This document shows, piece after piece, positions 34,301 to 41,262 of a stretch of 43,877 bases of DNA. The stretch comes from Chthoniobacterales bacterium. GTDB lineage: Bacteria; Verrucomicrobiota; Verrucomicrobiia; Chthoniobacterales; UBA6821. The position numbers were made by a program, and so were the translations under genes. The stretch is from the NCBI GenBank assembly GCA_019747895.1, contig JAIEQF010000011.1, positions 1 through 43,877 on the forward strand, read 5' to 3'. How positions within the stretch are numbered: position 1 is the first letter of the stretch; each line of letters opens with the position of its first letter. A model generated the notes under the pieces. The model searched no databases, was not told where the DNA came from, and saw nothing but the letters and a program-made list of their open reading frames with translations.

Positions 34301-35956
34301 ATGGATCAAAACACTATTCTTCAACAAGTCGGCCAAGACTGGGGCAACATGAGAGTTCCAGCAATGGAAAACTTAAAACAAGCTCGCGAGCTTCTTGCTA
34401 AGCTTCGCATCCAACGAGGAGACGCGCCAGCTTCTGAAAAAGAAAAACAGGTGATGGCTCTTGTAGAGCAACTAACAGGTTTTTGCCAACAAATCGAAGC
34501 CCAGTTTATTGTCGTTCAAAAATCGATTGCAGAAACAAATCGCCTCGGTCTGGAACATAACATAAAGGTGCTTATTCAAAAACTAGAAGGGTGGCATAGT
34601 TTTTTAAAAATCCATCTCATTGACAAGATGGACTTCATCAAGCAATGGACTGGGGCCATGGGCGTTCCTGCTGCTAATCGAGATCCTAAAGTCATTCACT
34701 TTCTTGCAGCTCTCCCTAAACAAATTGCCTGTTACAAAGCATGGGAGTCAGAGCTCTTGCTCCCTCGGAAAATCAGTTCCCTCATGGAAATTGGTTCGAA
34801 ATTTGGATTGAACGCGCTTGTTCTAGGCCGCATGGCCCGCATTGGAGCAGTCGAACGCGACCAGGCAATGATTTCCTTGTCAAAAAAACTAGAAAGCGCT
34901 GGCTCAACTTTAATGTCCCAACCACCCATAGGATTTACTCACTGTGACTTCCAACCCAACAGCGTCTCAAGTCTTCCAGCCGATGCTTTTGATGCCGTCT
35001 GGTTTCACCGTCAACCCTGGAATCATTGGATTAGCCAGGATGGCCCACAATTAGTCTCTGCCCTCAGTGAGTTGGGCAATAGAGCTCACTTTCTTTTTTT
35101 CACTAGCACCGAAGAGCTCCCTCCACGTCACGATCTGCTGGCTTCTCGTTATAACTTTAAAGTAGCTGGAGAATACGAAGAAGGCTCTCAGATGCTCTAC
35201 TTTATTGTGGCTCAACGAAAGTTTCTTTCGATTGCTGGGACATTTTTTAGTTGCTCCGACATGCGCATCCATGATCCTTCTTGGCAAGGAACAGAACATA
35301 TCGGCTTCCAAGCAAGCTTACTCCCTTGGAACAAACCAACTCTTCCACTACAAACAAGAAGGTTGCTCGTTGGTGACAATCGTGCTGCGCGAACTTTTTT
35401 AAAACGAACCGCAAACCTCAATGCCCCTAATATTCATGTCAGAGAGGCTGAAGTATGGCGTTCTGTTGGAGGAATCACTCCTGAACTTCCAACACTTATG
35501 GGCCGTTCCGAGGATGATGCAGGCTACCATATCCTGCTCAATCTCAATCAAACTCAAGCTCGCTTTCCAACATTTCCTCTCTCGCCTGATGATCGCTTCA
35601 CATTACTCCGTGCAGCAATGCGATTGCTCTACGAATTGCGACTACGCAATCTTAATCTTAATTTCTTAAGGCTGGGAAATTTTACTCTCACTAAGGAAGG
35701 AGCCTCCTTTCTTTCTGCTGAGTTCATTTGTTATGAAGAAATCGAAGATCCATTGGATGCCATCTTATGGTTCTTGCGAGACCTCAAAGCCGACGCGCTT
35801 TACTGGCATGAATGGCCTATTGAGCCGTTCCGAGCAGAAGATCTGTCTTTGCTTTTACCAGAGCACCAAGATATCGCGATCTTAGCACTCCGCTCTAAAA
35901 ACATAGATCAGTTTATTAATGACCCATTAATTGCAAAACGTTTTCTAGACATTTAA
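34301..35956 (+). CDS. WbdD-like methyltransferase/kinase-type protein with degenerate motifs
   Basis: About 551 residues. A helical N-terminal region (1-150) precedes a SAM-methyltransferase-like domain with MEIGSKFG (162-169) in place of the glycine-rich loop and DAFDAVWFHRQPWNHW after it. A protein-kinase-like part follows (about 353-495), in which the catalytic-loop position reads NLNFLRLGN and the DFG position reads AEF. This domain order is that of WbdD, which caps O-antigen chains. The changed key residues suggest loss of kinase and perhaps methyltransferase activity. The ATG at 34301 is chosen over an in-frame TTG at 34271 inside the previous gene. Confidence 0.6.
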   Translation: MDQNTILQQVGQDWGNMRVPAMENLKQARELLAKLRIQRGDAPASEKEKQVMALVEQLTGFCQQIEAQFIVVQKSIAETNRLGLEHNIKVLIQKLEGWHSFLKIHLIDKMDFIKQWTGAMGVPAANRDPKVIHFLAALPKQIACYKAWESELLLPRKISSLMEIGSKFGLNALVLGRMARIGAVERDQAMISLSKKLESAGSTLMSQPPIGFTHCDFQPNSVSSLPADAFDAVWFHRQPWNHWISQDGPQLVSALSELGNRAHFLFFTSTEELPPRHDLLASRYNFKVAGEYEEGSQMLYFIVAQRKFLSIAGTFFSCSDMRIHDPSWQGTEHIGFQASLLPWNKPTLPLQTRRLLVGDNRAARTFLKRTANLNAPNIHVREAEVWRSVGGITPELPTLMGRSEDDAGYHILLNLNQTQARFPTFPLSPDDRFTLLRAAMRLLYELRLRNLNLNFLRLGNFTLTKEGASFLSAEFICYEEIEDPLDAILWFLRDLKADALYWHEWPIEPFRAEDLSLLLPEHQDIAILALRSKNIDQFINDPLIAKRFLDI

Positions 35957-35966
35957 TGGAAGCCTC

Positions 35967-36611
35967 ATGAAGACTCTCGTACTCACCGCTTGGACAGAAA
36001 ATATGAGGTCAGTGGTGGAAGTTACTGCTGCCACTAAAAAAGAATACGCCCACCGACATGGTTATGAATTTGCCAATATCTTACTCGAACCAAAGCCTAA
36101 TGAGTATCCCGCATGGGCTAAAGTCGGCGTGCTTTTTGAAATACTACCAACAGTCGACCGCCTTCTTTGGATTGATGCTGATTCTTTTATCACTAATCCT
36201 GAAATCTCCTTAGAAAAAATTCCGCATATCCCAGGATTTACAGCCTCCCGTGATTGGGGCGTCGATGCAGCACTCCATGATTTTTCTACAGCAGGATTGA
36301 TTCTAACGCCTCATGCCCTCCCAATCGTTGAGCTGGCCCTCAAAAAAACTCACTGGGCCAATGTTCCGCTCTGGGATCAAAATGCTCTTCGTGAGGCAGC
36401 TTCCTCCTTCCGCAGTCTGACCAACGTGCTTCCAAGGCGAGCCCTCAATGCTGTCCCGCAAGAACTCCTCCCTTTTGCCGTAGAGCCGTGGCAAGAAGGC
36501 GATTTCCTTTGTCATCTCACCAACACAAGCAATCCGAATAGGCGAACATTTTTAGACCACTACTTTCAAGAACAAGCAGGCTCCCAACTGCCAATGTTAT
36601 TGGATCTTTAA
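35967..36611 (+). CDS. GT34 (GMA12/MNN10)-like glycosyltransferase
   Basis: A 214-residue protein with the GT-A features of the galactosyl/mannosyl transferase GMA12/MNN10 family. It has KKEYAHRHGYEFA near residue 25, PAWAKVGVLFEILPTVDRLLWIDADSF with the DxD metal motif (residues 70-72), and a later WDQNALREA. It would transfer a sugar from a nucleotide sugar, probably to a surface glycan. It is 10 bp downstream of the WbdD-like gene with GGAAG before its ATG, one of few Shine-Dalgarno-like sites here. Confidence 0.8.
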   Translation: MKTLVLTAWTENMRSVVEVTAATKKEYAHRHGYEFANILLEPKPNEYPAWAKVGVLFEILPTVDRLLWIDADSFITNPEISLEKIPHIPGFTASRDWGVDAALHDFSTAGLILTPHALPIVELALKKTHWANVPLWDQNALREAASSFRSLTNVLPRRALNAVPQELLPFAVEPWQEGDFLCHLTNTSNPNRRTFLDHYFQEQAGSQLPMLLDL

Positions 36612-37004
36612 TCAGCGCTGTCCAAGATAAAATTTTTCTTTGAAATGAGAACCAATCTCTTGCTGATTAGCAAAGGGTTTAAGAGAAACCGAGGAGCTGT
36701 CCGTTTAAACATTTAAACTCTTAGAGGGTGATCTAAAGAGCAAATAAAAGCTTCGCATTTCTGTTTCTGATTTCATTTTTGGCAAGAGTAATCTTTAATA
36801 AAAAAATTCTTTTCTGTGATTGAGATTCCAGGATAACTTAGTAAGTCAAGTAGTAATTTTTCTTTTTCAAAATTATCAAACATAAATTCTATTGATTTTT
36901 TTAAAAAACGAGTAGTCTCCTTGCTAAGTATCAAAGAAATATACCTCGTCTTTCTTTACTCCATCTAGAATAAGATTTTTTAAAATCAACATTTCATCAT
37001 TATT
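36612..37004. other. 393-bp intergenic region upstream of the needle operon
   Basis: AT-rich, with no gene found on either strand. Segments GGGTTTAAGAGAAA (36675-36688) and GTTTAAACATTTAAACTC (36713-36730) resemble, in inverted arrangement, the family L arrays at 38540-38711 and may be a decayed element. It must contain the promoter of the plus-strand T3SS operon, but no box could be assigned with confidence. Confidence 0.45.
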
Positions 37005-37355
37005 ATGGCCGCTTCACCACAAGGGTTACCCACAATCCCCGCTTTTTATAATCCTTCTTTTCCTGAGATAGCGAGCACAACGTTTGTTTTGGCAAGTTCG
37101 CCCATGCAGGGTACTATTTCTCCCTATGCAACCTATGGAATGAATCTCAATTTCATTGGTGCCGTGATGTTCCCGCAGGTTGCATCTACATTCATTGCAC
37201 TCCAGACATCACTCCTCAATGTCGATGCCAGCAACCCCTCTGCCTTGCTCCAGGTACAGCTTACGATGAGTGAATATGAAAATGCCGTGCAATCAACTTC
37301 TCAGATGTATGCTTCTTTTCAAACACTCATCAAAGCAATCATTCAAAACGTCTAG
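37005..37355 (+). CDS. sctF: T3SS needle subunit SctF, copy 1
   Basis: A 116-residue protein. The C-terminal ~45 residues (NPSALLQVQLTMSEYENAVQSTSQMYASFQTLIKAIIQNV) match the needle-protein pattern of PrgI, MxiH and YscF: a P..L..LQ helix, SEY, then an IKAIIQN-type end. The N-terminal extension (about 60 residues rich in Pro/Ser/Thr) is longer than in classical needle subunits of 80-90 residues. It polymerises into the hollow needle. The next gene is a near-identical paralogue. YscE- and YscG-like chaperones are encoded at 4229-4489 and 37798-38235. Confidence 0.82.
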   Translation: MAASPQGLPTIPAFYNPSFPEIASTTFVLASSPMQGTISPYATYGMNLNFIGAVMFPQVASTFIALQTSLLNVDASNPSALLQVQLTMSEYENAVQSTSQMYASFQTLIKAIIQNV

Positions 37356-37377
37356 GTAGTCGCACCACTCTCCTTTT

Positions 37378-37722
37378 ATGGCTTCACCTCAAGGCTTACC
37401 CACAACTCCTCCTTACTGGAATACACCGTATAATGAAATAACGCCCCTGAATGGACCGGGAGCATCTCCTATGCCTGGGGTGATTTCGCCCTACGCAACG
37501 TATGGAATGAATCTCAACTTCATTGCTGCGGTGATGTTTCCTCAAGTCGCCTCTACCTTTATTGCGCTGCAGACCTCTCTCCTCAACGTTGATGCGAGTA
37601 ACCCAGCTGCTTTGCTTCAAGTACAGCTCACCATGAGTGAGTACGAAAACGCGGTGCAATCAACATCACAGATGTACGCTTCTTTTCAAACACTCATCAA
37701 AGCCATCATTCAAAACATCTAA
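37378..37722 (+). CDS. sctF: T3SS needle subunit SctF, copy 2
   Basis: A 114-residue paralogue of the preceding gene. From ISPYATYGMNLNF to the end (about 80 residues) the two proteins differ at only three positions (Gly/Ala, Ser/Ala, Val/Ile), whereas the N-terminal 35 residues diverge. Their DNA differs at many synonymous sites, so the duplication is not recent and the C-terminal part is under strong constraint. Two needle-type subunits could form a mixed filament or be used at different times. It starts 22 bp after copy 1. Confidence 0.82.
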   Translation: MASPQGLPTTPPYWNTPYNEITPLNGPGASPMPGVISPYATYGMNLNFIAAVMFPQVASTFIALQTSLLNVDASNPAALLQVQLTMSEYENAVQSTSQMYASFQTLIKAIIQNI

Positions 37723-37797
37723 GTCCTTTAGAAAAATTTTGGCTATTCTCATTGACTTGTCCCATTTTACTATTGCACCCTACTTAGATCCATTTTT

Positions 37798-38235
37798 ATG
37801 ACTCAACACGCTACTGATCACCACTCAGGCCAACACACTAGCACTGCCACTCCTCATACAGGATTGATCAGCAAAGAAGATCGTCAAATGTTGATGGAAA
37901 TGGGAATCATGGCTTCCAATAATGTTTTCCCATGGGAAGGACACGCTCTTTTTGGACAGCTTCTCTTAGTGGAACCTGAAGAGGCCTACCCTCGTGTCGG
38001 AATGGCTTATTGCAAAATTATGGGAGGACAATTTGCAGAGGCTCATCAGCTGTTAAAAAATAAAGTTGTGACCGCCTCTTCTTTAAAAGACTTTGCACTC
38101 GCTTTACGAGGCCTTGCCTTTTATTTGGCAAAACAACCTCAAGAATTAGAGCAACTTTTTAAAGAGCATGAAGAACCTCTAGAAAAAAATCTTCCCGCCA
38201 GGAGTATGTTTCAAAACCTTATCACAGCATTATGA
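37798..38235 (+). CDS. Candidate T3SS needle chaperone SctG (YscG-like)
   Basis: A 145-residue protein. A His/Thr-rich, probably flexible N-terminus (1-25) precedes TPR-like helical hairpins (EDRQMLMEMGIMASNNVFPWEGHALFGQLLLVEPEEAYPRVGMAYCKIMGGQFAEAHQLL). YscG (115 residues) has this TPR fold and holds YscF with YscE. The gene follows sctF and precedes an SctH-position gene and sctI, the same order as yscF-G-H-I. Assignment is by fold pattern and context. Confidence 0.65.
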   Translation: MTQHATDHHSGQHTSTATPHTGLISKEDRQMLMEMGIMASNNVFPWEGHALFGQLLLVEPEEAYPRVGMAYCKIMGGQFAEAHQLLKNKVVTASSLKDFALALRGLAFYLAKQPQELEQLFKEHEEPLEKNLPARSMFQNLITAL

Positions 38236-38531
38236 GCGTTTCTCACATTAATTCGGCCACCCCTCTTTCTAAAAATTACCGCACTGACCAAAACGTAACA
38301 CCTTCTGCAGAGGAAGTATCATCTTTTGAAGCGAGTCTAGAAGCACTTTCCGAAAGTGCTTCCGCCGAGAATCAGAACTCTCCTCAAGGGAACAGTGATG
38401 GCTCCATCCCTGCTGCTAGTTGGGATGCTGTTCGGCAAGGTTTTACTCATTCTATCTTTGACCACGACCGTCGAGAATTTGCTTACTATGATCGAGTACG
38501 GAGAGAAATAGATTACGGAAATAAAGCGTAG
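38232..38531 (+). CDS. Small protein in the sctH position
   Basis: A 99-residue, Ser/Glu/Asn-rich protein with little predicted fold except a charged end (DHDRREFAYYDRVRREIDYG). It overlaps the preceding gene by 4 bp (ATGA). In Yersinia the position between yscG and yscI is held by yscH (YopR), an exported needle-assembly protein, but no sequence similarity is evident. The polar, low-complexity N-terminus would fit an exported T3SS substrate. Confidence 0.6.
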   Translation: MSVSHINSATPLSKNYRTDQNVTPSAEEVSSFEASLEALSESASAENQNSPQGNSDGSIPAASWDAVRQGFTHSIFDHDRREFAYYDRVRREIDYGNKA

Positions 38532-38716
38532 AAGAAAACGTTTAAGAGTTGAAGGGTTTAAGAGAAATTCCCACTATCCAAAACGAAAAATGAATTTGAA
38601 GTAAAAACATTCTTTATTCCTTATGAACAGGGTTGAAGAGATGAAAAAAAATCAAATGCGCTCTCCCAAATTCCCAAATTCTTAAACCCTTCAACATTTC
38701 AACGCTTCAACTTCCC
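38532..38716. repeat. Inverted family L element between the sctH-position gene and sctI
   Basis: Left array at 38540-38564 (GTTTAAGA, GTTGAAGG, GTTTAAGA) and inverted right array at 38678-38711 (CTTAAACCCTTCAACATTTC) surround about 113 bp. The right array ends 5 bp before the sctI ATG. A further GGGTTGAAGAGATG lies inside at 38629. Confidence 0.8.
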
Positions 38717-39145
38717 ATGGTTTCTAATCTCTCAGCTGCCTCTTCTGCTATAGCGAGTCAAGCGCACGTCAATGCTGCTGCTAATGTTGTCGATCCACAA
38801 CTCGACTCCAATCAGCTCAAAGATCTCATCCATCAACAACTCGGCATGGATGCTCATTCCTCACTGCCTGCTGATGTAGAAGCTTTTTATACGATGGGCC
38901 CTGATGCGGTGGCCGCCCCCACTCACCCACCCGTGAGCACAGCTCCAACAATGTCCATGGATTCTGCAAACTTATTTCAAGATCTTCCTAATTATCTTAA
39001 TAAGGTAGGAGGACCTTCTGATCCTACAGCCATCTTGAACGCTCAAGTTCAAGTTACTGAAGCCTCCCTTGGTTGGCAACTCATGGGCCAAATTGCAGCA
39101 AAAAGCGTGAGCGGCATACAAAGTCTTCTTAACAACCAAGTGTAG
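38717..39145 (+). CDS. sctI: T3SS inner rod protein SctI (YscI-like)
   Basis: A 142-residue protein with a low-complexity N-terminal half. The C-terminal helix DPTAILNAQVQVTEASLGWQLMGQIAAKSVSGIQSLLNNQV follows the SctI pattern: a P..L..Q.. start, alternating small residues, and a LL.NQ-type end. SctI links the needle to the export gate and takes part in substrate switching. It follows the two needle genes and SctG-like gene, as in Yersinia. Confidence 0.75.
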   Translation: MVSNLSAASSAIASQAHVNAAANVVDPQLDSNQLKDLIHQQLGMDAHSSLPADVEAFYTMGPDAVAAPTHPPVSTAPTMSMDSANLFQDLPNYLNKVGGPSDPTAILNAQVQVTEASLGWQLMGQIAAKSVSGIQSLLNNQV

Positions 39146-39153
39146 TTTAGATC

Positions 39154-39462
39154 ATGGCAGAATATCCGCCCGGCCTTTCGCACCTGTCTCGACACCAATT
39201 TGACCGCACAGAAGAATTATTTTCACAATCACTTTCAACCTGGGATGACTTAGAAAATTTTATCCAGTCTTCAGGAGTCAGTATTGATGAATGGATTGCT
39301 ATTGCAGAAAAGTACGATGGGATTGAAAGTCATTTTTATGCTTCCTATCTTAAAGCTGTGAAAAATCTGATGCAACACTCTGGAGCAAGAAAAAAATTTG
39401 AAAGACCACGACAAGTATTTTCTAATCGTATCCGCCCCTCTCTACTGGTGAGAAGAGTTTAA
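39154..39462 (+). CDS. LcrG/PcrG-like small protein (tip chaperone candidate)
   Basis: A 102-residue cytoplasmic protein. A helical N-terminal half (DRTEELFSQSLSTWDDLENFIQSSGVSIDEWIAIAEKY) and a strongly basic end (RKKFERPRQVFSNRIRPSLLVRRV) echo LcrG and PcrG, which also end in a basic Pro/Arg tail. LcrG binds the tip protein LcrV, and the next gene here is in the LcrV position, followed by an LcrH-like chaperone and a YopB-like translocator. The assignment rests mainly on that order. Confidence 0.5.
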   Translation: MAEYPPGLSHLSRHQFDRTEELFSQSLSTWDDLENFIQSSGVSIDEWIAIAEKYDGIESHFYASYLKAVKNLMQHSGARKKFERPRQVFSNRIRPSLLVRRV

Positions 39463-39475
39463 TTTTTCCGATCAC

Positions 39476-40648
39476 ATGCAACCGCTTTATTTTAATCCCC
39501 TCGATAATACGAACTTTATTGGAACTAATCCGCTAGCCACGACGGGCGTTCCAATCAAGACAAGCATTTATCCTTATTTTAACCCAAGTATTTATCAATC
39601 ATTTACGTTTTATAGCTTTCCAGTACAGACGCTGTATACCACAAATTTAATTTTTGCCACGACCACTAGGGAATACTCTGTACCTGTTGGAGGATTAAAA
39701 AGTGTACATGTTGGAAAAGAGGAGGATGGACTTTACATTTACTCAACGCTGGAATTCTATTCCTTATTGGATGTGATTTCAACCCAGTTTTCCACATTTG
39801 AAACTTTCTATGCAAGTTACCTTCATATAGAACCAATCACTTATAGTGTTCGTTTTGGAACAGAACTTCGACCTGTTATTGCAAGAACCGATGGAGCAAT
39901 AGACACTTGGAATACTTATGAATTTTGCTTCTCCCAACAATTTTTTTATTATAGTTATATTGTTCAAACTTGGTATGACATAACAGGCGCGGATACTTGG
40001 TTATATGAGGGGAGTAATGCTATTTCTGGCTTACAGAGTTATATAGCTGAATCAGGAACTTTTTTTGCAACTCAAGTCACCAATAGCCATCATCGACCTA
40101 CTGGCTTGACTTTTCTTGGAAGTTCTTCCTTTGTTAATATCATGGGAAGCAATGTCTACACAGGACTTATTGACACTACTAATTCCATCATCATTTACCA
40201 AAACGAACAGGTTAGTAGCTATTACAGTCAATCTCTTTCTTACCAAGTTAACATCGCTAATCTCACTGCTGCTTTGAATAGTGTCTCTCAAAATAGCTCT
40301 GCCGATGAGACAGGAAGCGGAACTATCACCGTCACCAATTTTTCGTGGACTTGGGAAAGTACTGCCCAAGGATGGACGGGCAGCCAAAACACTACGTTTA
40401 ATGGCTATCTTTCAGTACAAACCGTGAATTTTTACCTCTCTGTAACCTATGGAGGAACCGTTATTACTAACTCTTCGATAGCGGTAACCCAAGTACAGTC
40501 CCTTATTACCGTTCAAAACAACGATCTTGCCAACGCACAGACTTTCATGAATAACGCAGTCACGACTCTTCAAAGTCAGGTTTCTTTAGCAGGACAGATT
40601 ATTGGAACTCTTTCTTCTATTATGCAATCCATCATCAGTAATATTTAA
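39476..40648 (+). CDS. Putative needle-tip protein in the LcrV position
   Basis: A 390-residue protein with no Sec signal. It is rich in Tyr, Phe, Ser, Thr and Asn with many predicted beta strands. The C-terminal ~70 residues form a helix (SLITVQNNDLANAQTFMNNAVTTLQSQVSLAGQIIGTLSSIMQSIISNI), the part that in LcrV/IpaD packs into the needle tip. Two short helices (FFATQVTNSHHR, QSLSYQVNIANLTAALNSVSQ) lie in the middle. No direct similarity to LcrV is visible; context (LcrG-like, this, LcrH-like, YopB-like) is the main support. It could instead be an unrelated exported protein. Confidence 0.5.
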   Translation: MQPLYFNPLDNTNFIGTNPLATTGVPIKTSIYPYFNPSIYQSFTFYSFPVQTLYTTNLIFATTTREYSVPVGGLKSVHVGKEEDGLYIYSTLEFYSLLDVISTQFSTFETFYASYLHIEPITYSVRFGTELRPVIARTDGAIDTWNTYEFCFSQQFFYYSYIVQTWYDITGADTWLYEGSNAISGLQSYIAESGTFFATQVTNSHHRPTGLTFLGSSSFVNIMGSNVYTGLIDTTNSIIIYQNEQVSSYYSQSLSYQVNIANLTAALNSVSQNSSADETGSGTITVTNFSWTWESTAQGWTGSQNTTFNGYLSVQTVNFYLSVTYGGTVITNSSIAVTQVQSLITVQNNDLANAQTFMNNAVTTLQSQVSLAGQIIGTLSSIMQSIISNI

Positions 40649-40704
40649 AATATTTTTTTCCTCTTGCCATCTCATTCAAAAAACTCCACAAAATAGAAAC
40701 TACT

Positions 40705-41229
40705 ATGACTACCAAAAACCAACTCAATAGTCCACCGTGTCCTTCTCCCGCCCAAGCCGACAAGATAGGCGATATGGCTTATGAGGCTCTAAAGACGAAT
40801 ATGCCTTTGTACCTTGTTCGTGGTATGACAAAGGAACACATGGATGTCCTTTATGCCCAAGGTTATTATTTTTACTCACAAGCAAAATATAAAGAGGCTC
40901 TTCCTCTCTTTAAAGCGTTAACTTTTTATCATTATTTAGATCAAAGGGGCTGGTTGGGAGCAGCTGGATGTTATGAAATGTTAAAGCAATATGAGCAAGC
41001 TCTCACTTGCTATTCTTTTGCGACCATTCTTAAGCATGACGACCCAATTCCACCTCTGCATGCCTTTGATTGTTACATTGCTCTTAAAAACTATCCCAAG
41101 GCTCTCTCTTGCCTAGAAGCTGTTATTTTGTTTTCCTCTAAAAAGCCAGAACATGCAGCTCTTAAAAAACGAGCTGAATTTTTAAGAGATGCCTTGCAGA
41201 AAGCCATCACCGAAAATAAAAAGTCATAG
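40705..41229 (+). CDS. T3SS class II chaperone, LcrH/SycD-like
   Basis: A 174-residue protein with three TPR-like repeats (LYAQGYYFYSQAKYKEALPLFKALTFY; GWLGAAGCYEMLKQYEQALTCYSFATIL; PIPPLHAFDCYIALKNYPKALSCLEAVI), which is the SycD/LcrH/IpgC architecture. These chaperones hold translocators in the cytoplasm. It immediately precedes a YopB-like translocator gene, its likely client. Confidence 0.88.
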   Translation: MTTKNQLNSPPCPSPAQADKIGDMAYEALKTNMPLYLVRGMTKEHMDVLYAQGYYFYSQAKYKEALPLFKALTFYHYLDQRGWLGAAGCYEMLKQYEQALTCYSFATILKHDDPIPPLHAFDCYIALKNYPKALSCLEAVILFSSKKPEHAALKKRAEFLRDALQKAITENKKS

Positions 41230-41262
41230 TTCTCTTTATTAACTTCTTGCACTTTAATTTTT

